A stretch of DNA of 64,000 nucleotides, from positions 7,874,001 to 7,938,000 of the forward strand of contig NZ_CP070225.1 in NCBI RefSeq assembly GCF_021631985.1, written 5' to 3'. Shown one piece after another: positions 31,982-40,546 of this stretch. Source of the DNA: Sandaracinus amylolyticus (GTDB lineage Bacteria > Myxococcota_A > Polyangia > Polyangiales > Sandaracinaceae). Position numbers and translations under genes: made by a program. A model generated the notes under the pieces. That model was not told the DNA's origin and made no database searches. It was given only the letters and a program-made list of their open reading frames with translations. Position 1 is the stretch's first letter, and each line of letters opens with the position of its first letter.

Positions 31982-34312
31982 CTAGGGGGAGGGCACGTAG
32001 ATGCAGCTCGAGAGCGCCGGCACGCTGCCACCGGTGCAGTTGCCGAGCGCATCGACGTAGCCGCTCGCCGGCGGGGACCACGAGCGCGCGTCGCCGCGGT
32101 TGAGCACCACGTACACGTCCTCCGCGCCCGGATGGGTCACGCGGTACGCCCAGAAATTCGCGTCGACGAGCACGGTCTCGCGACGGCCGCGACGCAGCGC
32201 CTGGTGCTCGGCGCGCGCACGTCCCGCGCGCTGCGCGTTCTGCAGCGAGCGCTGCTCCTCCGCGCTCAGCCCGGTGAAGCGCATGAACGCGCGGTTGTCG
32301 GGGTCCTGCCCGCCGAGCGTGCCGATGTCGTCGCCCTGGTAGAGCATCGGGACGTTGTACGGCGACGTGAAGAGGAACGTCTGTGCGAGCCGCAGTCGCG
32401 CATATCCCTGCGCCGTCGCGCCGCCCGCTTCGGTCAGCGCGCGCCACTGGTCGTGGTTGCCGAAGAAGTTGCCCATGACCGCGCCGGGATAGCCGCCGAC
32501 GCCGCCCATCGTGGGCTGGGGCGAGCGATATGCGCTGTCGTTCCCGATCGCGAAGCCCGCGAGGCTCTGCAGGTTGTCGCCGAACGTCAGCAGCGACGCC
32601 TTCGCGCGGTTGTAATACCCCTCGTCGACCTGGCCCTGCACCATGTCCTCGCGGACGTGGTAGCGCGCCCATCCGCCGAGCGACTCGCCGACCATGTAGA
32701 ACGACGCGGGCTCGAACGGGCGCGCGTGATCGTGCACCGTCGTCTCGACCTGCTCGACGATCGCGGCGCGCAGCTCGCGCGTGAAGACGTCGTCCATGTG
32801 CTTCAGCGCGTCGGCGCGGAAGCCGTCGAAGTCGAACTCCTGGACCATCCAGATCGCGTGCGCGACCACCGCGTCGACGGCCGCGGGATTCCCGCCGTAG
32901 TCGACGTCGGGCATCAGCGACGTGAACCAGCACTCGACGCGAAGACGGTCCCAGTTGTCGTGGCACATCTCGTAGTCGAAGAACCACTCGGGGTGCCGCT
33001 CGTAGATGTTCGCCTCGAATTGCACGTGGTTCGCGACGAAGTCGGGAATCACGCGGATGCCTCGGGCGTGGGCCGCGTTCACCAGCTCGTGCAGCTCCTC
33101 GGGCGTGCCGAACGCAGGCTCGATCGGGTTCGGATACCCGTAGTCGTCGAGGTGCGTGTGGCCCGTCGCGATGGGGTGGTACGAGTGGTAGCTCGAGAAC
33201 TTGCGGGTATCCGCGGGATCGACCGCGGGCTGCGAGCCGTGCGAGTTGAGGATGGGCGAGCTGATCCACAGCGCGTTGATGCCCATGTCGTCGAAGTAGC
33301 CGTCTTCGATGCGCTGGGTGATCCCCGCGAAGTCTCCGCCCTGCCACTGGCTGCGACGATCGGTGACCTGCGCGAGCGTGCCCGCGCTGTTGTCGATGTC
33401 GTTGCCGGGATCGCCGTTGGCGAAGCGGTCGGTGAAGATCTGGTAGACGATGCCGTCGGTCCACGAGAAGCCGGCGTAGCGATAGTCCTCGCCGATCCAG
33501 ATCGGGAGGAAGAGCGGCGTGAGGTTCGCGCCGGTCGTCGTGCGCAGGCGCAGCAGGTAGCTGTACTTGTTGGGTGCGAGATCGCTGCGCGAGATCGTGA
33601 AGGTCTTCGTCTCGGCGTCGTAGGGCAGCTCCACGTCCGCGCCGTTGAGTCGGATCGTGCTTCCTGCGAGGTCGAGCGTCTGCGTGCCGACGTAGGTGAT
33701 CACGACGTCGTAGCCATCCGCCGAGGTCTCGACGCGGTACTCGAGATCACCGACCCGACCTTCGACCGGTCCGGTCGGCACCACGTCGCACACCGAGACG
33801 ACGCTGTTGAACGAGCCGAACGGATCGGGCTCGCGCACGTCGTTCGCGGGATCGAAGATCCACGTCGTCTCGTCGACGATGAACTTGTAGAGGTGACGCC
33901 CGACCGGCTCGACCAGGTGGGTCACGCTCCAGTGCCCGCTGCCGTCGTTCACCAGCTCGAGCGCGCCGGCCTCGGGCGTGCTCGGCCACGTGCCGCTCGC
34001 GTCGGCGAGGAAGCTGCCGCTGAGCCACACGCTCGTCGCGCCGGGACGATCGAGCGTGAACGTGATCTCGTTGCAAGGAGGAGGCGGCGGGCCGGCGTCC
34101 TCCTCGGGCATCGGGACCTCGCCGTCGCCGCACGACGCGTCACCGCTCTGCCCGCCGTCGCCCGCGCAGGATGGCCGGAACGACGGCCCTGGGGACCCAT
34201 CGCGCCGGTAGCCTGGGCCAGCGTCCACGTCGAGCGTCCCGGGGTCGGACGCGCAGGCCGTCGCGACGAGCAGAAGTGAAGCGGTTACTGCGGTGAAACT
34301 GCGGCGCGGCAT
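31982..34312 (-). CDS. GH13 amylase lipoprotein with N-terminal E-set/CBM48-like domain
   Basis: A 776-residue lipoprotein (Cys20). After an Asp/Gly/Pro linker, residues about 80-175 form a carbohydrate-binding E-set domain (TSVWLSGSFLADASGTW, RHLYKFIVDETTWIFDPAN) like AMPK-type CBM48. A second beta domain (about 185-270) precedes the GH13 barrel that begins DGIVYQIFTDRFANGDPGND. Catalytic residues are Asp501 (DGFRADALKH), Glu543 (MVGESLG) and Asp621 (FFGNHDQWR). A C-terminal beta domain ends in a Cys pair. It should act on alpha-glucans outside the cytoplasm. The N-terminal part is longer than in simple amylases. Confidence 0.93.
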   Translation of the reverse strand: MPRRSFTAVTASLLLVATACASDPGTLDVDAGPGYRRDGSPGPSFRPSCAGDGGQSGDASCGDGEVPMPEEDAGPPPPPCNEITFTLDRPGATSVWLSGSFLADASGTWPSTPEAGALELVNDGSGHWSVTHLVEPVGRHLYKFIVDETTWIFDPANDVREPDPFGSFNSVVSVCDVVPTGPVEGRVGDLEYRVETSADGYDVVITYVGTQTLDLAGSTIRLNGADVELPYDAETKTFTISRSDLAPNKYSYLLRLRTTTGANLTPLFLPIWIGEDYRYAGFSWTDGIVYQIFTDRFANGDPGNDIDNSAGTLAQVTDRRSQWQGGDFAGITQRIEDGYFDDMGINALWISSPILNSHGSQPAVDPADTRKFSSYHSYHPIATGHTHLDDYGYPNPIEPAFGTPEELHELVNAAHARGIRVIPDFVANHVQFEANIYERHPEWFFDYEMCHDNWDRLRVECWFTSLMPDVDYGGNPAAVDAVVAHAIWMVQEFDFDGFRADALKHMDDVFTRELRAAIVEQVETTVHDHARPFEPASFYMVGESLGGWARYHVREDMVQGQVDEGYYNRAKASLLTFGDNLQSLAGFAIGNDSAYRSPQPTMGGVGGYPGAVMGNFFGNHDQWRALTEAGGATAQGYARLRLAQTFLFTSPYNVPMLYQGDDIGTLGGQDPDNRAFMRFTGLSAEEQRSLQNAQRAGRARAEHQALRRGRRETVLVDANFWAYRVTHPGAEDVYVVLNRGDARSWSPPASGYVDALGNCTGGSVPALSSCIYVPSP

Positions 34313-34381
34313 GGCGGAATCCTCCCGTCGTTCACGCGGGAGATCAAGACGTCACGCATCGATGGGTGTCGCACTGCCGTA

Positions 34382-34398
34382 CATAGCTTCTAGCTATG
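34382..34398. promoter_or_regulatory. Inverted repeat between divergent amylase and lipoprotein genes
   Basis: Perfect 7-bp arms CATAGCT and AGCTATG around TCT, in an AT-richer part of the 164-bp divergent intergenic region. It is a plausible operator or promoter-proximal site controlling the amylase (start 34312) and/or the lipoprotein gene (start 34477). Confidence 0.4.
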
Positions 34399-34476
34399 GC
34401 TCCGATGGCAAATCGGTATGAGCGCTATGGGACGGCGATCGACAGTCTGACCAGCGACGAAGGAGGTCCGATTTCG

Positions 34477-35946
34477 ATGCACCGACCCCTGCTCTTCGCT
34501 TCTCTCGTGCTCTCGCTGAGTGGCTGTTACGCGAGCGGCGATCGCGACCCAGCGCCCGCCCCCGCGCCCTCGGTCTCGCTCGATCTCGCGTGCGCCCCGG
34601 GCGCGCTCGACGTCGCGTGGGTGAGCGACGATCCCCCGCTGCACGGCAGCTTCCATCCCGTCTCGCTCGACGTCGCGCCGGGTGATGCGCTGCTGATGCG
34701 GCGCAGCGACTTCGGTCACGACGTGCTGCGCATGCGCGATGGATCGGCGATCGCGCTCACCAACGCGCCGCCCACCGACGCGGCGTGGGCGCGCGCGATC
34801 GAGGTCGATCCGACGACGCGCGAGGTGATCGTGCGCGAGCTCGCGACCGGCGCGGTCGTGCACACCATCCCGAGCGGCGCCGCCCCGCGCGAGGCCTGGT
34901 GGGGCGAGACGACCGCGCGGCTGAGCGACGACGGCGCGCGCGCCGTGGTGCTCGACTGCGATCAGTCCGGCGATCGCACGCGCGCGCACCTGCGCGGCAT
35001 CGAGCTCGCGACCGGCGCGATCGTCGACGTGACGCTGCCGTTCGCGTGCAGCGAGCCCTGGCCGCGACACACCGAGCTCCGCGTGATCGCGGGGGGCACG
35101 GCGGCGCTCGTGATCGGGATGCGCGCGCACGGTCCGTCGTGGGTCGGCGAGGTGCGAACGCCCGGGAACGCGATCGCGCGGGTGGATCTGACGCGGGGCG
35201 GAGTGAGCACCGTGATCGCGGTGGGCGACGCGCGGCCCTCGCTCGACCTCGAGCTCGCATTCGACGTGCTCGGCACCGCGATCTCGGACGACGAGCGCGT
35301 GCTCGCGGTCACCGGGCGCGATGGCCTGCTGCGCCGCTTCGACACCACGACGCTCGGGATGATCGGCGAGCCGATCGAGGTCGGGATGGACATCGCGAAC
35401 CCGATCACGTACCTGCCGAGCATCGAGTCGCCGGTCGCGCTCTCGCCGACCGGCGCGTGGCTCGCCCACGTCGACGCGGAGGGCGCGATCGTGGTGCGCG
35501 ACGCGGCGAGCGGCGAGGTCGCGACGCGGCTCGCGCTGCCCTTCGAGGCGCGCGAGGACGTCGCGGCGCTCGGCCCGCCGGTCGCGATGGCGCTGCGCTT
35601 CGTCGACGACGGGCTGGTGGTCGCCGCGTCGAGCGGGGTCGCGCGCTTCGGGTGCGACGGCGAGGTCGCGCCGATCGTGCATCCGGGCGGCGAGCTGACG
35701 CTTCGTGCGAGCGCGCCCGAGGTGGTGCGCACCGGCGCGCCCGCGCGCTTCACGATCGACGTCGAGGGCGCGTCGCTGCCGGTGGTGCGCGCGGTGCGCA
35801 TCGGCGAGAGCACGACCGGCGCGATCGGACGCGACGTCGAGGTGTGGATGCCGAGCCCGGGCGCGACGACGGTGGAGCTCGTGGTCGACGACGGAGCGCG
35901 CACCGCGCGCGCCGAGGCGCGGCTCGAGGTGTTGCCGAGCGAGTGA
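34477..35946 (+). CDS. Large WD40/beta-propeller-like lipoprotein
   Basis: A 489-residue lipoprotein with leader ending LSLSGC. The mature protein is composed of repeated beta blades with patterns such as AISDDERVLAVTGRDGLLRRFDTTTLGMIG and ALSPTGAWLAHVDAEGAIVVRDAASGEV, which read as degenerate WD40 repeats. A C-terminal Ig-like module (LRASAPEVVRTGAPARFTIDV) follows. The ATG at 34477 has AGGAGG upstream. It is divergent from an amylase. Likely a surface-exposed scaffold; the ligand is unknown. Confidence 0.75.
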   Translation: MHRPLLFASLVLSLSGCYASGDRDPAPAPAPSVSLDLACAPGALDVAWVSDDPPLHGSFHPVSLDVAPGDALLMRRSDFGHDVLRMRDGSAIALTNAPPTDAAWARAIEVDPTTREVIVRELATGAVVHTIPSGAAPREAWWGETTARLSDDGARAVVLDCDQSGDRTRAHLRGIELATGAIVDVTLPFACSEPWPRHTELRVIAGGTAALVIGMRAHGPSWVGEVRTPGNAIARVDLTRGGVSTVIAVGDARPSLDLELAFDVLGTAISDDERVLAVTGRDGLLRRFDTTTLGMIGEPIEVGMDIANPITYLPSIESPVALSPTGAWLAHVDAEGAIVVRDAASGEVATRLALPFEAREDVAALGPPVAMALRFVDDGLVVAASSGVARFGCDGEVAPIVHPGGELTLRASAPEVVRTGAPARFTIDVEGASLPVVRAVRIGESTTGAIGRDVEVWMPSPGATTVELVVDDGARTARAEARLEVLPSE

Positions 35947-35999
35947 AGGCGCAGCGTCGGTGATTGACCCGATCGGAGACGGAGGGCCCACTGTCCCAC

Positions 36000-37745
36000 G
36001 TGGCCCTCCGAATCCGTCCGGTCCTGGGTTGGCTCGCCATCGTCGTCACCCTGCTCGCCTGTGGCGACGACGACGGCACGACGAGCGAGCCCGACGCGAG
36101 CGCCCCCCGCGATGCGAGCACACAGGTCGACGCGTCGAGGCCCCTCGAGCCCGACGCGTCGATCGCGCTCGACGGCGCAGTGCCCGGCGACGACGACGGT
36201 GGAGGGATCGTCCCCGGACCGACGTTGCCGCCCTTCTGCGACGCGCTGCCGCCCGCCGATCGCAGCGGCACCTGGGAGTCGTCGCGCGTCTCCTACGACG
36301 ACGAGGGGATGCTGCAGTACGCCAGCGATGCGCAGGGCAACCGCGTGCCGGACTTCGGCTACGCCGGCTATCACTACGGCGGCGTCGCGCTGCCCGAGCT
36401 GCCCGAGGTGGAGCGCGTCGGGCCGGGCGACGGCGACGACACCGCGCGCATCCAGGCCGCGATCGACGAGGTCGCGGATCGACCGCTCGCGGAGCGCGGC
36501 GCGGTGGTGCTCGAGGCGGGCACCTACGAGATCGCGGGCACGCTGCGGATCGAGGAGAGCGGCATCGTGCTGCGCGGCGCGGGCGACGGGAGCGACGCCG
36601 GGAGCAACACGATCCTCCGCGCGACCGGCGACAACCCGCACCAGCGCACCGTGATCGTCGTGGGCAGCAACGCATCGAGCGCGTGGTCGCGACTGCGCAG
36701 CGGGACCACCATCGACGTGACGACGCAGCGCGTGCTGGTCGGCGCTCGGACGATCGAGGTCGAGGACGCGTCGGGCTTCTCGGTGGGCGATCCCGTGGTG
36801 CTCCGCCGTCCTTCGACGTCGGCGTGGATCGGCGCGCTCGGGGGCGGCGGTGGATCGAGCGCGTGGACGCCGGGCGAGATCGATCTCGTGCACCAGCGCT
36901 ACGTGCGAGCGATCGACGGGCGCAACGTGACGCTCGACGTGCCGGTGTTCGACACGCTCGATCGCGCCCACGGCGTCTCGACGCTCTCGGTGGTGGAGGG
37001 GCCCGACGTCGCGCGCGAGGTCGGCGTGGAGTCGCTGCGCATCGACATCCAGACCGCGGGCGGCGAGGACGAGAACCACGCGTGGAGCGCGATCGGCATC
37101 GTCGGCGCCGAGGACGCGTGGGTGCGCGACGTGACCGCGCTGCACTTCGGGTTCGCGGGCGTGCGCGTCACCGCGGCGACCCGGGTGACGGTGCGCGACG
37201 TGCGCGCGATCGAGCCGGTCGCGATCGTGACCGGATCGCGCATGTACAACTTCGCGGTGGAGCGCGGCGCGCAGCAGGTGCTCTTCGAAGACGTCGAGGC
37301 GCAGGGCGGTCGCCACAACTTCGTGTCGAACGGGATCGCCGAGGTCTCGGGCGTGGTGTTCCTGCGCGGTCGCTCGAGCGGCGCGCGCGCATCGAGCGAG
37401 GGCCATCGCCGCTGGTCGCAGGGGCTGCTCTTCGACTCGATCGTGGAGACCTCGCCCGCGACCCAGATCATCGTCGGGCTCTACAACCGCGGCGACTACG
37501 GGACGCTGCACGGCTGGTCGTCGGTGAACTCGGTGCTGTGGCGCTACGACGTGGGCGGGCGGCGCGCGGTCGTGCAGCGCCCGCCGCTCGGACAGAACTA
37601 CGCGATCGGCACGATCGGCACGGTGACCGGCGACGGGCCGTTCGACGGCCCCGCGGGGTTCTTCGAGACCGGCGAGGGCACGCTGCTGCCGGGCTCGCTC
37701 TACGAAGCGCAGCTCTGCGATCGACTGCGCCGCGAGGCGCGTTAG
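36000..37745 (+). CDS. Pectate-lyase-like beta-helix lipoprotein
   Basis: A 581-residue lipoprotein (leader ending TLLAC, then GDDDG and an Asp/Ala-rich linker). From about residue 140 it shows the start of a right-handed beta-helix: GPGDGDDTARIQAAIDEVAD, GAVVLEAGTYEIAGTLRIEESGIVLRGAG, and repeated VRVTAATRVTVRDVRAIEP-type coils. This matches the Pectate_lyase_3 type found in polysaccharide-active proteins, but no catalytic residues can be assigned. The start is uncertain (GTG at 36000 or TTG at 35964). Its TAG shares bases with the TAA of the convergent gene. Confidence 0.75.
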   Translation: MALRIRPVLGWLAIVVTLLACGDDDGTTSEPDASAPRDASTQVDASRPLEPDASIALDGAVPGDDDGGGIVPGPTLPPFCDALPPADRSGTWESSRVSYDDEGMLQYASDAQGNRVPDFGYAGYHYGGVALPELPEVERVGPGDGDDTARIQAAIDEVADRPLAERGAVVLEAGTYEIAGTLRIEESGIVLRGAGDGSDAGSNTILRATGDNPHQRTVIVVGSNASSAWSRLRSGTTIDVTTQRVLVGARTIEVEDASGFSVGDPVVLRRPSTSAWIGALGGGGGSSAWTPGEIDLVHQRYVRAIDGRNVTLDVPVFDTLDRAHGVSTLSVVEGPDVAREVGVESLRIDIQTAGGEDENHAWSAIGIVGAEDAWVRDVTALHFGFAGVRVTAATRVTVRDVRAIEPVAIVTGSRMYNFAVERGAQQVLFEDVEAQGGRHNFVSNGIAEVSGVVFLRGRSSGARASSEGHRRWSQGLLFDSIVETSPATQIIVGLYNRGDYGTLHGWSSVNSVLWRYDVGGRRAVVQRPPLGQNYAIGTIGTVTGDGPFDGPAGFFETGEGTLLPGSLYEAQLCDRLRREAR

Positions 37746-38899
37746 TCGGCGGCGGTCCCGACCTTCAGCAGCAGCGTGCGCGCGTCGGCGCGGACGCACG
37801 CGATGCCGAAGTCCCAGCCTTCGTCCGCGTGGAGCCCGGTCACGCGGAACGAGGCCCACCGGCAGTCGACCGCAGCGTGTGCGATCTGCTCGAGGCCCGC
37901 GTCGGGCGGTGCGCCGCAGCCTTCGGCGAGCAGCCGCCACGCTCGCAGCCGCGAGCCCGCACCGAGACCGCCGCGATCGTAGGGACCTCCGCGCGCGATC
38001 GCCCCGAAGAGGGCGCGCAGCGCGCCCGATGCGGAGAGCTCGACGAGGTCGCGCACCGGCTGCCGTGACCGCGGCGCTCGTCGCACGAGGTCGGCCCATG
38101 CGAGCGCGATCACCTCGCGCGTCGGAGCGAGCGCGCCGTCCGCGATCGACCACGCGCCCGCGACGTCGGAGAGGATCGGCTCGCGCCAGGACGGTGGCAC
38201 CTCGCGCGGCTCGAGCGGACTGCCGAGCACCACCGCGGTCGGCTCGCGCATCGTCGCGGGGAGCGCGACCGTCTCGATGGTGGTCGGTGGGCTCGCGCCC
38301 GCGAGCGACTCGGGCGCCGACCAGGTCCATCCGCCCGGCCATCCGTGCACGACGTCGTGAGGCCGGAGGACGTGATCACCGAGCCCGCGCTCCCAGTCGT
38401 AGAGGAAGAGCGGGAGCCTCGCGAGCGGGTGCGCGAGCGCGCGCCAGTAGGCGGCGATCACGGGATGGCGATCGAGCCGGATGCCGCCGACGACGAGCTC
38501 CTGGATCCAGCACGCGAGCACGTCCGCGGCGCATCCTCCGGTGATCGCCGCGAGGAGCACCTCGAGCGGCTGGAACATCGCGAGGTCGACGGCGCGCTCG
38601 GGGCCGCGACGCGCGCCGAGCGGGCGCGAGAGCAGCGCGAGGCAGGCACGCACATGCTCGATCCCCGGGCGCGTCGCGAGGAGCTGCGTGACGTCGTCGA
38701 GGAGATGCTGGCGGGCTTCGGTGCGCCACCGCAGCGATCGCGTCTCGAGGCGATCGCCCACCGCGAGCAGCGCGGCCGGGCCTCCCTGGTCGAAGAGCGC
38801 GCGCAGCCGATCTCGATGCGCGCTCGAGTCGTAGCGCGAGAAGCCCGCGACGAACGCGCCGACGAGCTCGTCCACGTCGTCGAGATCGTTGGAGCTCAA
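37742..38899 (-). CDS. Hypothetical protein coupled to a membrane protein
   Basis: A 385-residue protein I do not recognise. It is mainly helical in the first half (RDRLRALFDQGGPAALLAVGDRL, HLLDDVTQLLATRPGIEHVRACL) and contains WSAPESLAGASPPTTIETVALPATM and a Trp/Arg-rich C-terminus. No signal peptide. The proposed start is a TTG that overlaps the stop of the upstream membrane-protein gene (TTGA), so translation is coupled; a GTG about 8 codons later is an alternative. Probably a cytosolic partner of that membrane protein. Confidence 0.6.
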   Translation of the reverse strand: MSSNDLDDVDELVGAFVAGFSRYDSSAHRDRLRALFDQGGPAALLAVGDRLETRSLRWRTEARQHLLDDVTQLLATRPGIEHVRACLALLSRPLGARRGPERAVDLAMFQPLEVLLAAITGGCAADVLACWIQELVVGGIRLDRHPVIAAYWRALAHPLARLPLFLYDWERGLGDHVLRPHDVVHGWPGGWTWSAPESLAGASPPTTIETVALPATMREPTAVVLGSPLEPREVPPSWREPILSDVAGAWSIADGALAPTREVIALAWADLVRRAPRSRQPVRDLVELSASGALRALFGAIARGGPYDRGGLGAGSRLRAWRLLAEGCGAPPDAGLEQIAHAAVDCRWASFRVTGLHADEGWDFGIACVRADARTLLLKVGTAAD

Positions 38900-40461
38900 A
38901 CGATCGACACCGCGATCGCGAACGACGTGATCACGAGCAGCGCGCCGATCGCGAGGCCGAGCCACGCGATCGACGGAAACACCGCGCGCACGCGATCGGT
39001 CGCGGCGCGCTGGGGATCGCCCCACACCGCGAGCGCACCCGGGGGCCACGGCGTGTGGGCGTCGCGCAGCGTCACGCCGCCGAGGCGCGCCCCGTTCGTC
39101 CGCAGCACGACCGGCGTGCCCTCGGGCAGCGCGGCGGGCAGCTCGGGATCGAGCGCGACCGCGCGGACGGGCGTGTCGGGGAGCGCGATGCGCAGCGCAC
39201 CTCCGTCGGCCTCGATCCACGCGCCGCCGGCCGCGTGCACGCTGTCGCCGTCGACGCGAACGGGCGCGCTCCGCACCCGCAGCACGCCGTGGACGAGCTC
39301 GCCCTCGCGGCCCGGCTGCACGACCGCGAGCACCTCGCGCATCCGTGCCTGGGCGCCCCCGTTGCGCCCCGCGAACGCGAGGCCGAGCGCGCACGCGAGC
39401 ACGAGCAGCGCGACGACCGAGACGGGCATCCGCTGCTCGAAGCGAGCCCCCATCGTGTCGTCGACGCGGTGCCCCTGGGTGTCGATCACGAGCTCGCACG
39501 ACTCGTAGAAGTCGTCGTTGCCGAGCACGACCACGATCTCCTCGCGCCCGCCGCGCCGCACCCGGTAGGCCGAGGCGCGATCGATCGAGACGTAGGGGCC
39601 GGCGTAGTAACGCTCGGTCGGGCCGCCCACGCGCCCGACGTCGATCCACCGCCAGTCGTACGAGATGCGCACGTCGGTGCCGGGGACCATCCACGGCTCG
39701 CCGTACGTGGGCTCGCCGCCCTCCATCGCGCCGCGCGTGCGCAGCGGGAGCGGCGTGCTCAGCGCGAGCGCGATCGTCGCGATCACCATCCCCAGCGGCA
39801 CGAGCACGAAGCCGCCGAGCCTCGAGAGCGCGCTCGCCATGCGCGCGGGATCGTCGAACGAGACGAGCGCGTCGTCGGCCGCGCGCGCGATCACGCGGAG
39901 GGCCCAGGGCGCGATCAAGATGTCGATCGCGACGCCCACCGGCAGCGCGAGCACCACGAAGACGTCGTCGACGAGCGCGCCGAGGATCGCGAGCGCGAAC
40001 GGAAGCGCACCGAGCGCGCCCAGCATCGCGCCGAGACCGAGGGTGCGGCCCACCCCGAGGTGCGCGGCGGCGCGGACCGCGCGGAGCACGACCGCAGGCC
40101 CTTTGGTGCGCAGCACGAGCGAGGGCGCGAGCACGAACGGTGCGCAGAGCAGCGCCGAGGTCATCGGCGCGAGCAGCGTGACGATCTCGATCGCGAGATC
40201 GTCGTCACCGGCGAGCCGCTCGATCGGATCGACGATCGCGACGCCGAGCGCGACGCCGATCACGACCGCCGGCGCGAGCACGAGGATCGCCGTCCATCCG
40301 GCGCGGATCCGGCGCTCCTGCGCGTCGCCGCGCGGCAGCTCGTGGCCCCACGCGAGCAGCTCGCCCACCCCCGTCGCGAGGATCGGCAGGCCGACGAGGA
40401 ACGGCGAGAACACCAGCCCGAGCGACGTCGCGAGCCACGCGGAGAACGGAGGCGAGCGCAC
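38896..40461 (-). CDS. Polytopic membrane protein with large soluble loop
   Basis: A 521-residue membrane protein with about seven TM helices in the first half (for example LATSLGLVFSPFLVGLPILATG, AILVLAPAVVIGVALGVAIV, GFVLVPLGMVIATIALAL), a beta-rich soluble segment (about 230-330), another TM helix (VSVVALLVLACALGLAFAG), a second beta domain and a C-terminal TM helix. No family recognised. GTG start at 40461. It is divergent from the lipoprotein at 40547 and coupled to the following gene. Envelope function likely, but unspecified. Confidence 0.7.
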   Translation of the reverse strand: MRSPPFSAWLATSLGLVFSPFLVGLPILATGVGELLAWGHELPRGDAQERRIRAGWTAILVLAPAVVIGVALGVAIVDPIERLAGDDDLAIEIVTLLAPMTSALLCAPFVLAPSLVLRTKGPAVVLRAVRAAAHLGVGRTLGLGAMLGALGALPFALAILGALVDDVFVVLALPVGVAIDILIAPWALRVIARAADDALVSFDDPARMASALSRLGGFVLVPLGMVIATIALALSTPLPLRTRGAMEGGEPTYGEPWMVPGTDVRISYDWRWIDVGRVGGPTERYYAGPYVSIDRASAYRVRRGGREEIVVVLGNDDFYESCELVIDTQGHRVDDTMGARFEQRMPVSVVALLVLACALGLAFAGRNGGAQARMREVLAVVQPGREGELVHGVLRVRSAPVRVDGDSVHAAGGAWIEADGGALRIALPDTPVRAVALDPELPAALPEGTPVVLRTNGARLGGVTLRDAHTPWPPGALAVWGDPQRAATDRVRAVFPSIAWLGLAIGALLVITSFAIAVSIV

Positions 40462-40546
40462 GACACGAGGGTAGACGAGCCCTCGCGCGATCGCGACGTG
40501 GACCGTCCGCTTGCCGGGGCGCGCGGTGCCCTCACCCTAGCGGGCG